Shown here one piece after another: positions 30,470-39,686 of a stretch of DNA of 64,000 nucleotides. The stretch's first letter is position 1; every line of letters starts with the position of its first letter. A program made the translations under genes and the position numbers. Origin of the DNA: Commensalibacter nepenthis (GTDB lineage Bacteria > Pseudomonadota > Alphaproteobacteria > Acetobacterales > Acetobacteraceae); NCBI RefSeq assembly GCF_029953305.1, contig NZ_JASBAN010000001.1:1-64000 (forward strand), given 5' to 3'. The notes beneath the pieces are model-generated. The model did not search any database. It was not told the origin of the DNA and worked only from the letters and a program-made list of their open reading frames with translations.

Positions 30470-33400
30470 TTCTTTATTTGTATTTTCCTTATTTTTTTCA
30501 TTTGTTTTATTCATGTTAGTTGTAGCATCTTCAGTTAGTCCTGTCTTATTCCCTATATTAGATTCATCTTTTTTATAATTAGGACTTTTAGGATCGAGAG
30601 GATTTTTATCTTTACCAAGGGGTCTGTCTGTTGGAAAAACGTTATTATAGATGGCATTTCCAACCAATCCCCCAGCCACACCTGCGGTTGTGGTTCCGAC
30701 ATTCCCACCCCCAATAATGGCACCCCCAATGGCAGATAATCCCCCAGCCAATGCAGAGGCATTATCCTTGTTCACCAAGGAAAAATCGTCGTTCTGATCA
30801 ACAGCCTTGTTTAAACTGGTATTCAGATCTTTATCCCCTTGGGTTGCCGTATTAATCGTTGTATGAAGGTCATCCTTTTGTTTCTTCTCAGCATTATTAT
30901 TCGCCGTTACCACGGTATTTATCCCTAGGTTCGCATAATTATTCATGACCTCGGTCGCCTTGTTTTGCAAGGCAAAGTTGCTATTGATTTCAGCAGCATT
31001 AAACTGATCTTTGATATAGCCATTGGCCGCGTCTGGATCACGCGATACTATACCCGTTGTTGATCCACTATTAATCGTGATATTCCCCCCAATAACAGAA
31101 CTGGTTACAGAATGTTCATCATGGGAAATACTGTTTCCTGTAAAGCCCGTCGCCGCCGTACCCAAAACATTTCCTGGAATACCCATAACCTCTTGACCAT
31201 TTTGGGTTCCAATCGCGTTAATACCGTGTTTATTACTAACGGTTTCGGTTCCTTTGATGTTCAAACCACTCCATTCTGAATGATTATCCAATGAATTGGC
31301 AACCAAGCTGCCTGTCGTAATTTGGTTTTTTGACGCATCCGCTGCACTGGTGATCGACCCCCCATTCAATGTCGTTGTGCCAGATACATTCACGTCCAAT
31401 CCCCCTTTACCTGCTGAAATCCCAGATTGTGTTTTCTCTGTTGACTTGTAATCATTATGCATATTTTGATATAAACCAAAAGGTGAACTGTTTGAATAAG
31501 GAACCTCTGGTGCATCACCTTTGCTCCACCCAAAGCCAGAACCAATAGGCGTAGATGCACTGATCCCAACATTAAATTGATCGCTGTCAAATTTATTAGT
31601 ATTTTGTGGTGTCGTAATATTCAAATTCCCTGTGTTAATCGTAATTGACCCATCACTAATCGTGCCATCAGCATTCTTGTTCGTAATTTGCGCACCATTG
31701 AGGTTTAAACTACCGTTTTGATTGTTTATCGTAACAGAATTCGTTCCGTTCACAACCGTATCAATTGCTGTTTTGCTGGAAGATTTAGAATTGCCAAACC
31801 CAAAGGATACATTTCCTGTTAATCCAAAACTGCCCCCTTTTGCCCCTAATGAAGTTGTCGCACCTACTCCAAATTTGTTACTGGAGGATGTTGATTTACT
31901 TTCACTCGTTTTGTAACCTGCATTTAAGTTAATATCCCCCCCTGCGTTAAAAATCACATCATTCCCACTGATATTCGAACCCGTGGCGTTAATATCATTT
32001 TTGGCATTAATATTCACTTTGCCGCCAGCAGTAACATTTGATCCAACATCTGTCGTCGTTTGTGTGATTGTATGCGATTTATTTGATTCATGACCAATCG
32101 TTGCCGTAGCACCAATCAAACTATAATCAACCCCTTTTGAACCATTCGCACCTAATAATCCCGCTTTTCCCATACCAGCATTTAAACCAGCATACCCTAG
32201 ATTTGCAGCATTTAACATTTGCATATTCGAATCTGTGGCATTCGCAGCAGAAAATCCACTTTGTGCAGCAGAACTCAATATACCCGACGCCCCCACGGTT
32301 AATCCTGTGAATGAATCTTTGTGAGATTTATCATTATTAGATGTATTTGTGACGGTATTAAAATTAATACTATCCCCAGTCATATTCACATCTTGTTTTG
32401 CAATAATATTTGAACCATTGATATTAATATCACCATTGGCACTCATATTCACACCGCCACCCGTAGAGGCAATCGTGCTGCCTGTATGGGTTACTGAACT
32501 GGAAGTATTTTTGGTCGTGGATTTTTTCGTGCCAACTTGGGCGCTTAACCCTGTTTCATTGCCAAAGAACCCCGTCTTGCTTGTATGATGATAAGCATAA
32601 TTATCAGACGTAGAGGTCAACGCATTCTCAGTAATACCCCCCTCTTTGGCAATCACATTCACATCATTCTTAGCAACCAAACCCCCAGCAATACTGATAT
32701 TCTTTTTTGCCACCACATCCAATTGTCCACCAGACGTAATTGTAGAGCCAACCTCGTTCGTATAGGAATTGGTGCTTTGGAAAGAACTATGATTAAACGC
32801 CCCAGATTTATTGCCTTTGATGTCAGAGAAGCCACTGTCGGTCACGGCGTTTAGACCGATATTTCCCGCTGACGCTAAAGAGACATTCCCCCCCGCATTT
32901 AACGTGCTGCCAGAGAAATCTAAATCCCCGACAGTCGATTGCAAGGACGCATTGCCGCCTGCTTTGATCGTCGTGCCGTAATTTTTAATTTGACTGCCAT
33001 TAAACGCCAACGTGCCATCAGACGCATGCGTCACACTCGATGCACCCGCATTTAACTCTATCGAACCAATATTAATAGACCCTGCTTGCATCGCCAAATC
33101 AGAGCCAGATTGAATGGTGCCACCATGGGTTATAATGCTGTCACTGGCTTTAATCCCAAGCGTGTCAGAGGCAATAATCTGCCCTTGCGATCCAAGGTAG
33201 GATCCCTTACCCCCATTCACAAGATAATCATTCACCGTATCCGCATTAATCACAGAGCCATTCTGTGCATTTAAAGAGATTTTCCCTCCTTTAATCGTCC
33301 CACCAATATTGCTGATATCTCCATTCGTAGCGGTTAGCGCAATCGAGTTTGTTCCTTGCATCAACCCAGAATTATAAATTGAACCCGCTGTGATACTAAC

Positions 33401-33682
33401 GTCTTTCCCTTTGATCGCAGCACCCGCCAAAACATCCGTTTTAGGAGAAAGATAAAGCTTAGGCACTAAAACAGTTTGTCCATCAACGACTTGAGGCACA
33501 TACCAAACAATATCTTCATCTAATGCTGCTTGTTGTTCTGAGGTCAAGGCTGTGCCAAATTGTAAACCCAATTTATCCTTCTGATGGCTCGCATTATCCA
33601 ACATCGTTTTCATCGCATCAGAAGCCGTTTTATACGTCCCACCAGGATAACTTTGACCCGTCGCTTGTATATATTGTTCCCA
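30227..33682 (-). pseudogene. FHA/CdiA-like haemagglutinin, N-terminally truncated
   Basis: The minus-strand frame is open from 33682 to 30227 (about 1150 codons; first ATG at 33613). It encodes glycine/serine-rich beta-helix repeats typical of filamentous haemagglutinin (for example ISLNAQNGSVINAD and many GG(N/K)(V/I) turns), ending in a short glycine-rich tail. There is no signal peptide and no N-terminal TPS domain, so the piece cannot be exported as it stands. It begins right after a terminator, without promoter or ribosome site. No recognisable toxin domain is at the C-terminus. It is probably a displaced 3' part of a larger cdiA/fhaB gene; a long silent cassette is the likely status. 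Confidence 0.7.
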
Positions 33683-33690
33683 TCAGAAAT

Positions 33691-33719
33691 AAAAAAGGGT
33701 AGACGGTTAATCTATCCTT
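33691..33719 (-). terminator. Rho-independent terminator after lipoprotein 2
   Basis: On the minus strand AAGGATAG pairs with CTACCCTT, followed by a U-run. The same structure recurs at 35004-35032 after lipoprotein 3. The FHA fragment begins immediately behind it. Confidence 0.75.
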
Positions 33720-33728
33720 GTTGTAGCT

Positions 33729-34526
33729 TTATTTCTTATCTGTTGGTTTCAGAGCATTGGGGTCAGTAACGTAAATCGGGGTATAGCCCGTATTCGTGAA
33801 ATATACCCATTTCTTACCCATCATATTCGGGTAATTATAAAATACCGCCGTCGTTAAATGATCAACATTTGTAATATAATTAACATTATCTGTTGTTATT
33901 GTAACATAACTAGAAAAAATAGTTTTGTAATTACTTGGATTGGCTGGAGCTATACATACTTTCATACGATCGTTACTACTTAGACATTTAAAAAGGGGAT
34001 TATCTTTTCCTTCTGGACGCACCAATTTTACTTTATAATAATAGGTTTTATAGTTAATGGTTACCCCTTGTTTTTCTGATAAAGTTGTTCGTCCCATATC
34101 ATCCGTAAATACAGGTGCATCCCATGTATGGGTTTCACTTTCTTCAGATCCTTCTATTGGTGCAGAATCAACCAATGCAATTACCGTTGGATGACCGTCA
34201 TTCTTAGGATTATAACCTGTATCAACGACAGTATATCCTAAACTTTGTAAACGTTCTGCAGTTTCATCTCGAGCTGATAATAAGCCGACCCCTAAATCTG
34301 TCCATTTCCAACCAGTTTTACCACCATTTTCACCATACATATTAGAAAGTATTATTGGATAGTTATTAGGTATAACCACTCGAATAACATCATCTTTTGA
34401 CAAAGGTTTGGCATCGCCTAGCTGATTATCAACAGGAATGTAATATTCTTTATTATAAATCGCACAACCACTAACCATCAAACCTAAACCCAAGCCCAAT
34501 AATAATTGTCCAATATTTTTAATCAT
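33729..34526 (-). CDS. Lipoprotein 2, intact member of the family
   Basis: The 265-residue protein has a signal peptide with lipobox MVSGC (Cys21), then a soluble part. Family landmarks shared with lipoproteins 1 and 3 are YYIPVDNQLGDAKPLSKDD, VIALVDS, VRPEGKDNPL and NYPNMMGKKWVYF. It has no homopolymer tract and is read through, so it is the only ON copy of the three. Its start lies 20 bases after an FHA tail fragment. I do not know the family; outer membrane attachment facing the periplasm or surface is inferred from the lipobox. Confidence 0.75.
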   Translation of the reverse strand: MIKNIGQLLLGLGLGLMVSGCAIYNKEYYIPVDNQLGDAKPLSKDDVIRVVIPNNYPIILSNMYGENGGKTGWKWTDLGVGLLSARDETAERLQSLGYTVVDTGYNPKNDGHPTVIALVDSAPIEGSEESETHTWDAPVFTDDMGRTTLSEKQGVTINYKTYYYKVKLVRPEGKDNPLFKCLSSNDRMKVCIAPANPSNYKTIFSSYVTITTDNVNYITNVDHLTTAVFYNYPNMMGKKWVYFTNTGYTPIYVTDPNALKPTDKK

Positions 34527-34546
34527 TTATTAATCCTTTCCTATCC

Positions 34547-34981
34547 CTACTTTGATACATTACGAAACGCATTATTTAACGCATTTGCATAATCATTATC
34601 TGAATTATAATTACTTTTATTGGCAATTACTTCTTTAACTTTATTTGCCTGAGCTGGCGTTATCGTGTGTTCTGACTTATCACTTGGGTTTAAAGTTTGA
34701 TATAAAGCAGTCATAAATGCACTCTCACTTTTATAATTATCTCGGTTTGTTACAACCGTAATTGCTGCATGAGAATTATTAAGCAAGTTTTGATCTCTTA
34801 TCGGTTGTTGTTTTGCTTCCGCAGCCACAACATCAGGGTCTTTTACTTCAGGGCGAGATTGTGCCATCGAACTAGTTGTAGAATTTACAACATCAACAAC
34901 CATATTTCCACTATTAGACGTAATCGCACCCGCAGCAGCTCCAGCACCGCCCGTCAATAAACCCTGCACAATGCTATTCAC
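34547..34981 (-). pseudogene. FHA-like C-terminal fragment 2
   Basis: The 144-codon frame (GTG start at 34981; open upstream to a stop near 35040) begins with a glycine/alanine-rich segment LLTGGAGAAAGAITSNSG similar to the tail of the large FHA-like gene. It ends ANALNNAFRNVSK, the same ending as the fragment at 35835-35999. It has no clear own start or ribosome site and begins directly behind a terminator, so it is probably a displaced 3' end of another FHA-like gene. A real small gene cannot be ruled out. Confidence 0.55.
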
Positions 34982-35003
34982 AATACTATTTTCCAGCAGA
35001 AAT

Positions 35004-35032
35004 AAAAAAGGATAGACGGTTAATCTATCCTT
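35004..35032 (-). terminator. Rho-independent terminator after lipoprotein 3
   Basis: AAGGATAG and CTATCCTT form a perfect 8-bp stem followed by six U on the minus strand. It is the sister of the terminator at 33691-33719, and both are followed by a truncated FHA piece. Confidence 0.8.
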
Positions 35033-35041
35033 GTTATAGCT

Positions 35042-35813
35042 TTATTTCTTATCTGTTGGTTTTGGGGCATTGGGGTCAGTAACGTAAATCGGGGTATAGC
35101 CCGTATTCGTGAAATATACCCATTTCTTACCCATCATATTCGGATAATTATAAAATACCGCAGTGGTTAGATGAGCAAGGTTCATTGATGGACTTTTACT
35201 ATCTGTTAATATCGTTGCATATCCGGTAAAAATCGTTTTGTAATTACTTGGGTTTTCAGGTCCTATACAAACTCCTGTCGGATCCTGACTACTATTACAT
35301 TTTAAAAGAGGATTATCTTTTCCCTCAGGTCTAACTAGTTTTACTTTATAATAATAAGTTTTATAGTTAATGGTTACCCCTTGTTTTTCTGATAAAGTTG
35401 TTCGTCCCATATCATCCGTAAAGACAGGCGCATCCCATGTATGAGTTTCACTTTCTTCAGATCCCTCTATTGGTGCAGAATCAACCAATGCAATCACCGT
35501 CGGATGACCGTCATTTTTAGGATGATACCCTGTATCTACAACAGCATATCCCAAATTTTGTAAACGATCTGCCGTTTCATCTCGAGCTGCTGAAAAGTAT
35601 CCCCAATTTGTCCATCCTGGCTGTTGAGGGGGGGGGGACATCTAAATAATTATGGGTTATCACTACACGAATAATATCATCTTTGGATAAAGGTGATGCA
35701 TCGCCTGCTTGATTATCAACAGGAATGTAATATTCACTATTGTAAATAGCACATCCACTCATCATCAAACTTAAACTTAGCCCAAAAACTAACTTACAAA
35801 TTTGGTTAATCAT
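35042..35813 (-). CDS. Phase-variable lipoprotein 3, currently OFF (C10 tract)
   Basis: Frames 35813 to 35577 (MINQICKLV, lipobox MMSGC, Cys21) and 35641 to 35042 together make one lipoprotein closely related to lipoprotein 2. They part at ten C on the coding strand (G10 at 35628-35637). Nine C would give a continuous frame reading YLDVPPPQQPGWTNWGYF. The tract sits at a different place in the gene from the one in lipoprotein 1, so the tracts arose independently. It lies 21 bases downstream of an FHA tail fragment and ends at its own terminator. Confidence 0.75.
35628..35637. repeat. Homopolymer tract (G10 / C10) in lipoprotein 3
   Basis: Ten G on the plus strand located exactly at the frame break of lipoprotein 3. 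Loss of one base restores the frame, as expected for a phase-variable contingency locus. Confidence 0.85.
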
Positions 35814-35834
35814 TTTCTAATCCCTTCTCAATCA

Positions 35835-35999
35835 TTACTTAGACACATTACGAAACGCATTATTTAACGCATTCGCAAAAGCCGTATTATCTGCTTCTCC
35901 TTTAGCATTTTTATAATCTCCTTGATGTGCAAGCACATTATTAACTTTGCTGACTTGTTCAGTCGTCAACGATTTAGTTAATGATTTATTAGGATTTAA
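35835..35999 (-). pseudogene. FHA-like C-terminal fragment 3, cut by IS6
   Basis: The last 54 codons (starts LNPNKSLTKSLTTEQVSK, ends ANALNNAFRNVSK) of a gene homologous to fragment 2 are open right up to the IS6 end at 36000. The upstream part is gone; the DNA on the other side of the IS belongs to an unrelated plus-strand gene. So the IS marks a deletion or rearrangement, not a simple insertion. Confidence 0.7.
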
Positions 36000-36879
36000 G
36001 GTCTTGTCGCAAATATTGAATGGTGCTGTGATTAGCCATAAAGCTAGCTAATTTAGACGGGTATATTATTATTTAGACCGAATATGCTTTGAATGAGCTT
36101 TATTTGTTCGTTGATTGTCCATTTTCCTTTAAAACCCAGTCCTTTTTTAATCCAGAGAATGGCCTCATATCCGTTGAGTGTTTTTCTTGCTGTATGAAAA
36201 GACTGAAAGCAACCATTCTTTGGGATAATTCTCTTTACTCTAAAATGATCATTTTCTATTCCCTGTTGTAAAGATTTCTTTGTTTCATGAACGCAGTGAT
36301 TGGGAAGGATATACTCATTCTTCATGGTTTGTATGGTCTTTGGAAAAGGAGATGCTTTATCTGTTCCAATATAGGTTGGAGCGAATAGACCATCTTTTTT
36401 AAACGCCTTTCTAAAGAAAGGTTGTGCTGCTTTGATATTTCTTTTAGCTGTTAATAAGAAATCAATAGCAGTTCCATTCTTATCAATGGCTCTATATAGA
36501 TACTTCCACTGACCTTTTACTTTGATATAGGTTTCATCAATCCTCACCTCACCACAATGAGGTTTTCTATAGCTTCTCAAACGTTTTTCTAATAGTGGTG
36601 CATAGCGTAATACCCAACGGTTTAACGTGCTATGATCAACGCTTACTCCACGCTCTAAAAACAATTCCTCAATGTCTCGATAGCTAAGACAATAGCGTAA
36701 ATACCAGTTTACCGCTTGGATAATCATCAACCCACTAAAGTGGCGACCTTTAAAATCATCCTTAGATCTTAATATAAGCTTGCTATAGATACCAATAGAC
36801 ATAAATCGTTCCTAAAATATAAATACTCACTCCATTTCTACATCATACTAAAATACATAATTAAATTTGCGACAAGACC
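36000..36879 (-). mobile_element. IS6-family insertion sequence, copy 2 (880 bp, inverted)
   Basis: It has the same length and the same terminal repeats (GGTCTTGTCGCAAAT) as copy 1, in opposite orientation. Flanking 8-mers GGATTTAA and AGATAAAA do not match, and the genes on the two sides are different and both truncated. The 11.2 kb between the outer ends of the two IS copies holds the toxin graveyard. Confidence 0.93.
36053..36802 (-). CDS. IS6-family DDE transposase, copy 2
   Basis: The 249-residue transposase is full length with the same catalytic landmarks as copy 1 (RIDETYIKVKG, IGTDKASPFPKT, ENDHFRVKR). Several substitutions against copy 1 show that the two copies are not from one very recent duplication. 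Confidence 0.93.
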   Translation of the reverse strand: MSIGIYSKLILRSKDDFKGRHFSGLMIIQAVNWYLRYCLSYRDIEELFLERGVSVDHSTLNRWVLRYAPLLEKRLRSYRKPHCGEVRIDETYIKVKGQWKYLYRAIDKNGTAIDFLLTAKRNIKAAQPFFRKAFKKDGLFAPTYIGTDKASPFPKTIQTMKNEYILPNHCVHETKKSLQQGIENDHFRVKRIIPKNGCFQSFHTARKTLNGYEAILWIKKGLGFKGKWTINEQIKLIQSIFGLNNNIPV

Positions 36880-37399
36880 AGATAAAAACCTTATAGGTCA
36901 ATTAATTGGTAAAGATAGCAAAACACTAATCTTGCATCAAAAAAGTGACTTAGCCCTTGCTGATGGTGTTGCTAAATCCCAAAAAGAAAAAGGGCTAAAG
37001 GACAGTAGTTTGCAAATTTATTATGGCGAAAAAGAAGATAAAGCTAAAACCTACTTCTATAGCCAAGCTAAAGAAGAAGAACAAATTAAACAGCGAATTG
37101 AGGCAAAATCAGAAAGAGTAGCGGTTGAAGGTACAGTCAAAGATTTAAACTCAATCGCCATGAGCTATGCACAAAAAAACATAAAAGACCCTGCGGAAAT
37201 GGGAAAGTTTATTGCTCACTTTGGTAATGTACTGGAAACATTCCAACAACAAAGAACCCCTCAACAGCAACAGCAACAAAAAACACAACAGCCTGAGCAA
37301 CAAGCAAAAGAACAGACACAAGTTCAAACTCAAACCAAGGCAAAAGCAACTCCTACCAAAGAAGCGAAACAACAGCAACAAGGAGATATGGAACGCTAA
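36880..37399 (+). pseudogene. C-terminal remnant of a large plasmid protein, possibly a relaxase
   Basis: The frame is open from the IS6 end to 37399 with no start of its own (the TTG at 36932 lacks a ribosome site). It encodes a lysine/glutamate-rich helical segment and a glutamine-rich tail (many Q between 37240 and 37390) ending GDMER. Such low-complexity tails are common in mobilisation relaxases, and the neighbours are plasmid-type genes, but I see no relaxase motif in the piece left. The identity is an inference from context. Confidence 0.4.
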
Positions 37400-37412
37400 G
37401 TTACTGACGATA

Positions 37413-37479
37413 AAACAGTATCTTTTTTATTCATAACTTCGTACGTACGAAGTTTATTAAAGATACTGTTTATTTTTTA
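37413..37479 (+). terminator. Nested-palindrome terminator with the 14-bp palindrome in its loop
   Basis: Outer arms AAACAGTATCTTT and its exact complement (37413-37425 and 37459-37471) enclose the perfect 20-bp palindrome AACTTCGTACGTACGAAGTT (37435-37454). A T-run follows. It ends the truncated plus-strand gene. Confidence 0.75.
37438..37451. repeat. 14-bp palindrome TTCGTACGTACGAA, copy 1
   Basis: Perfect palindrome, here extended to 20 bp. The same 14-mer recurs at 39670 and 44119 and I found it nowhere else in the window. Confidence 0.85.
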
Positions 37480-37639
37480 AATCTTAATATTATTTAAGGC
37501 ATATGTGAGTTCCTACTAATAGAAAACCACATATTGAGTAATGATTAAAATAAAAGTTTCAGAACAATTTAAGAGTGGAAATTTAGTATATATTACTATA
37601 TATTACTTGGTAATACATGGTAATATTAAGGAGTCAATA

Positions 37640-37912
37640 ATGGCTACTACAATTAAAATAGATGATAATTTAAAAGATAGAGTCCATAACCTAGCTACTT
37701 CACAAAATAAAACAGCTCATTCTTTAATGAAAGAAGCTATTATGCAATATGTTGAGAAGGAAGAAACACGGGAAAAGTTTAAACAAGAAGCATTAGCTTC
37801 ATGGAAAGAATATTGTGAAACTGGACTACATCTTACTAATGAAGAAACGATTAATTGGCTAGATACATGGGGAACCGACATTGAACAAGAAGCTCCTATA
37901 TGTCACGAGTAA
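37640..37912 (+). CDS. Ribbon-helix-helix antitoxin (ParD/CopG type)
   Basis: The 90-residue protein starts MATTIKIDDNLKDRVHNLA, a typical ribbon-helix-helix DNA-binding N-terminus, and has an acidic helical C-terminus that would wrap the toxin. The ATG at 37640 with AAGGAG a few bases upstream is a much better start than the first ATG of the frame at 37541. The toxin gene overlaps its end by 13 bases. It probably autoregulates the pair. Confidence 0.85.
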   Translation: MATTIKIDDNLKDRVHNLATSQNKTAHSLMKEAIMQYVEKEETREKFKQEALASWKEYCETGLHLTNEETINWLDTWGTDIEQEAPICHE

Positions 37913-38193
37913 TTATTACTAGTAATGCTTTTAAAGGTTTAGAAAAATGCAGAATTTTTTTAGCCGAAAAATCGCCTTATTCTACGAAAAAAGCAGCTAA
38001 TGTTATAAAAAAGTATTTTTTAACACTTGAAAAAGCACCCCATATTGGCAGGCCATACCCTGAACGATCTGAGCTACGTGAGTTAGTTATTCGTTTTGGC
38101 GTATCGGGATATATCGCACTGTATCGTTATATCCCTCAAGAAGATATAGTTTATATTTTAGCCTTTAAATATCAAAAAGAAGAAGATTATTAA
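37900..38193 (+). CDS. RelE/ParE-family toxin
   Basis: The 97-residue basic protein has the ParE/RelE pattern: an N-terminal helical hairpin (KCRIFLAEKSPYSTKKAANVIK), the GRPYPERSELRELVI strand segment and a C-terminal strand VYILAFKYQKEEDY. ParE members poison gyrase, while RelE members cut mRNA; I cannot tell which from sequence. It pairs with the overlapping antitoxin upstream. Confidence 0.85.
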   Translation: MSRVIITSNAFKGLEKCRIFLAEKSPYSTKKAANVIKKYFLTLEKAPHIGRPYPERSELRELVIRFGVSGYIALYRYIPQEDIVYILAFKYQKEEDY

Positions 38194-38205
38194 AGATCGA
38201 TCATA

Positions 38206-38490
38206 TCACTCAAGTGGTGGCCATTGTTGAGCATAATGTAAAAAGTTAAGTATTTCTATTCTATCATTTTGAATACGATAAACTAATATAAAAGGCGTTT
38301 TATCAATAACAAGTTCTCTAGTACCCTTAACACGCCCGTTACGCCCCATTTGTGTATAATTTTCTAATAATTCAGTGGCTTTAATTACCCTATCAAGAAT
38401 GTTCAAAGCAGAATATGGGTTTTGTTGAGCAATATAATCAATAGCTTCTTGCTGTTGATTAATGGCTCTTTTTAACCACATAATTTTCAT
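38206..38490 (-). CDS. ParE-family toxin
   Basis: The 94-residue protein MKIMWLKRAINQQQEAIDYIA is a clear ParE-type toxin, with GRNGRVKGTRELVI and the C-terminal ILNFLHYAQQWP. It overlaps the upstream gene by 4 bases and converges with the other toxin gene across 12 bases. This puts two unrelated toxin-antitoxin pairs tail to tail, typical of plasmid maintenance regions. Confidence 0.85.
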   Translation of the reverse strand: MKIMWLKRAINQQQEAIDYIAQQNPYSALNILDRVIKATELLENYTQMGRNGRVKGTRELVIDKTPFILVYRIQNDRIEILNFLHYAQQWPPLE

Positions 38491-38939
38491 GGATTATTTA
38501 TCCTAGATAAAATCTTTTGCCTTTCTTGTTCCATTTGTAATCGCACCTCTTCATTGGAACCCCATTCACTTTTAGGGCTATCAGCTTCTTGAAGTGATAA
38601 TTTCACTTCATTTTCAAACCAACGGTTATATTCGGCCTTTTGGTGCGTTTCTTTTAACGCCTTTTTACGGTCAAGCCTCGTACGTGTTGGTTGTGTTTCC
38701 TTATTCCAATGATTGAGCCTAAATGAACCATTAGATAAACCAAGTTCATTTAGTAAAGAAAAGGCGATAACTGGGTTAGCAAAAACGCGAGGCTCGTTAG
38801 GATTACGCGCGGTTGTTAATGTTTCTTCTTCACCTGATTTGGTAGCAATGGTAATGATAAACCCATTTACTTCCCCTGTTAAAAAAACATTAGCTACTGC
38901 CCCTTCTTTGGCAATAGTTTTTAGTTTTTCTAAATTCAT
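38487..38939 (-). CDS. Probable antitoxin of the ParE toxin
   Basis: The 150-residue protein (starts MNLEKLKTIAKEGAVANVF) overlaps the toxin gene by an ATGA. The N-terminal half is compact, the C-terminal half is charged and helical. The ATG at 38939 has AGAGGTAAC upstream; the earlier ATG at 38963 has none. I do not recognise a named DNA-binding fold with certainty, so the role is inferred from the toxin partner. No large hairpin precedes this operon, unlike the genes further right. Confidence 0.6.
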   Translation of the reverse strand: MNLEKLKTIAKEGAVANVFLTGEVNGFIITIATKSGEEETLTTARNPNEPRVFANPVIAFSLLNELGLSNGSFRLNHWNKETQPTRTRLDRKKALKETHQKAEYNRWFENEVKLSLQEADSPKSEWGSNEEVRLQMEQERQKILSRINNP

Positions 38940-39072
38940 AATGTTACCTCTAATGACTAACAATTAATTGTTTCTACATTTAATAATTGAATGTTATTAC
39001 ACCTAACAATTATGTGTCAATGGCAAATGATATATGAATGAATGATTTGTTTGGTTTTTATAATTAATAAAC

Positions 39073-39096
39073 TAGCGTTAGAATGATCTAACGCTA
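39073..39096. terminator. Hairpin after the broken small gene
   Basis: TAGCGTTAGA and TCTAACGCTA form a perfect 10-bp stem with a 4-base loop, just past the stop at 39105. The U-run is poor. Confidence 0.45.
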
Positions 39097-39104
39097 TATA
39101 TTTA

Positions 39105-39424
39105 CTATAATATAAAACGATTAATTACATATTCTGGTTCACCGTCTAATTCATTATTAACTTTAGTACATAAGCCTTTTTGACCTAAGATGAACTCCTC
39201 TTTCAGTTTTTCAATACGCTCTTTATCTTCAATAGGAGCGTTTTCAATATCAGAAATGTCGTAAAACATTATCTCTGTAGTACAATACCAGTTTGAGGGT
39301 CTATAAAAACAGGGTGTTCCCAACTATCTATATATATCCACTCTAAACGATTAACAATTTCTGCGACTTTCGCTTTTTTAACGTGAATTAATTTTTCATT
39401 ATCTTGATTTGTATTTGTCATCAT
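39105..39424 (-). pseudogene. Frameshifted paralog of the 43604-43903 gene
   Basis: From the ATG near 39424 (GGAG just upstream) the frame reads through NRLEWIYIDSWEHPVFIDPQTG and stops. A second frame ending at 39105 continues with NWYCTTEIMFYDISD and ends EYVINRFIL. Together they align along their whole length with the 100-residue protein at 43604-43903 (RLEWVAVDEYWRPVFFDKQ and the ending GYAINHF). One base change around 39285-39295 would join them. Function unknown. Hairpin H1 lies 48 bases upstream of the start. Confidence 0.65.
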
Positions 39425-39472
39425 AAACTCCATAATTTATTTATGGACTAAGCATTTAATTAACTGAGTTCT

Positions 39473-39577
39473 TAGCCCTGATTGGCAAGTCACACAGGGA
39501 TAATTGAAAACAAAGGCGCATAGCGCAACGTTTACCCTTGTTTTGAATTAGACTTGTGTTACGTTAAGCCAATGGGC
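39473..39577 (-). repeat. Large leader hairpin H1
   Basis: Outer arms GCCCTGATTGGC and GCCAATGGGC, middle arms around GTCACACAGG / CTTGTGTTAC, and inner arms AATTGAAAACAAAGG / CCCTTGTTTTGAATT enclose a loop CGCATAGCGCAACGTTTA. It is the most diverged but one of the six. It lies 48 bases upstream of the broken minus-strand gene. Confidence 0.65.
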
Positions 39578-39669
39578 GAGAACGGATTGATTAAGGGCTA
39601 TTAGCCTATTATTTATGGATAAGTTTGTGCGACATACGAAGTAGATTATAAATATTATGCTTAAAAAGA

Positions 39670-39683
39670 TTCGTACGTACGAA
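39670..39683. repeat. 14-bp palindrome TTCGTACGTACGAA, copy 2
   Basis: It lies directly beside the stop codon of the gene at 39687 and shares the flank GTTT with copy 1 on the right side. Confidence 0.85.
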
Positions 39684-39686
39684 GTT

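Noticed and set aside
25658-36879. Composite transposon with two IS6 ends
   Set aside because: No target duplication at the outer ends, the copies differ in sequence, and both sides of copy 2 are truncated genes. A rearranged region fits better.
37435-37454. Palindrome resembles a loxP arm (ATAACTTCGTA)
   Set aside because: loxP has 13-bp arms around an asymmetric 8-bp spacer. Here the palindrome is perfect without a spacer, and no Cre-like gene is seen.
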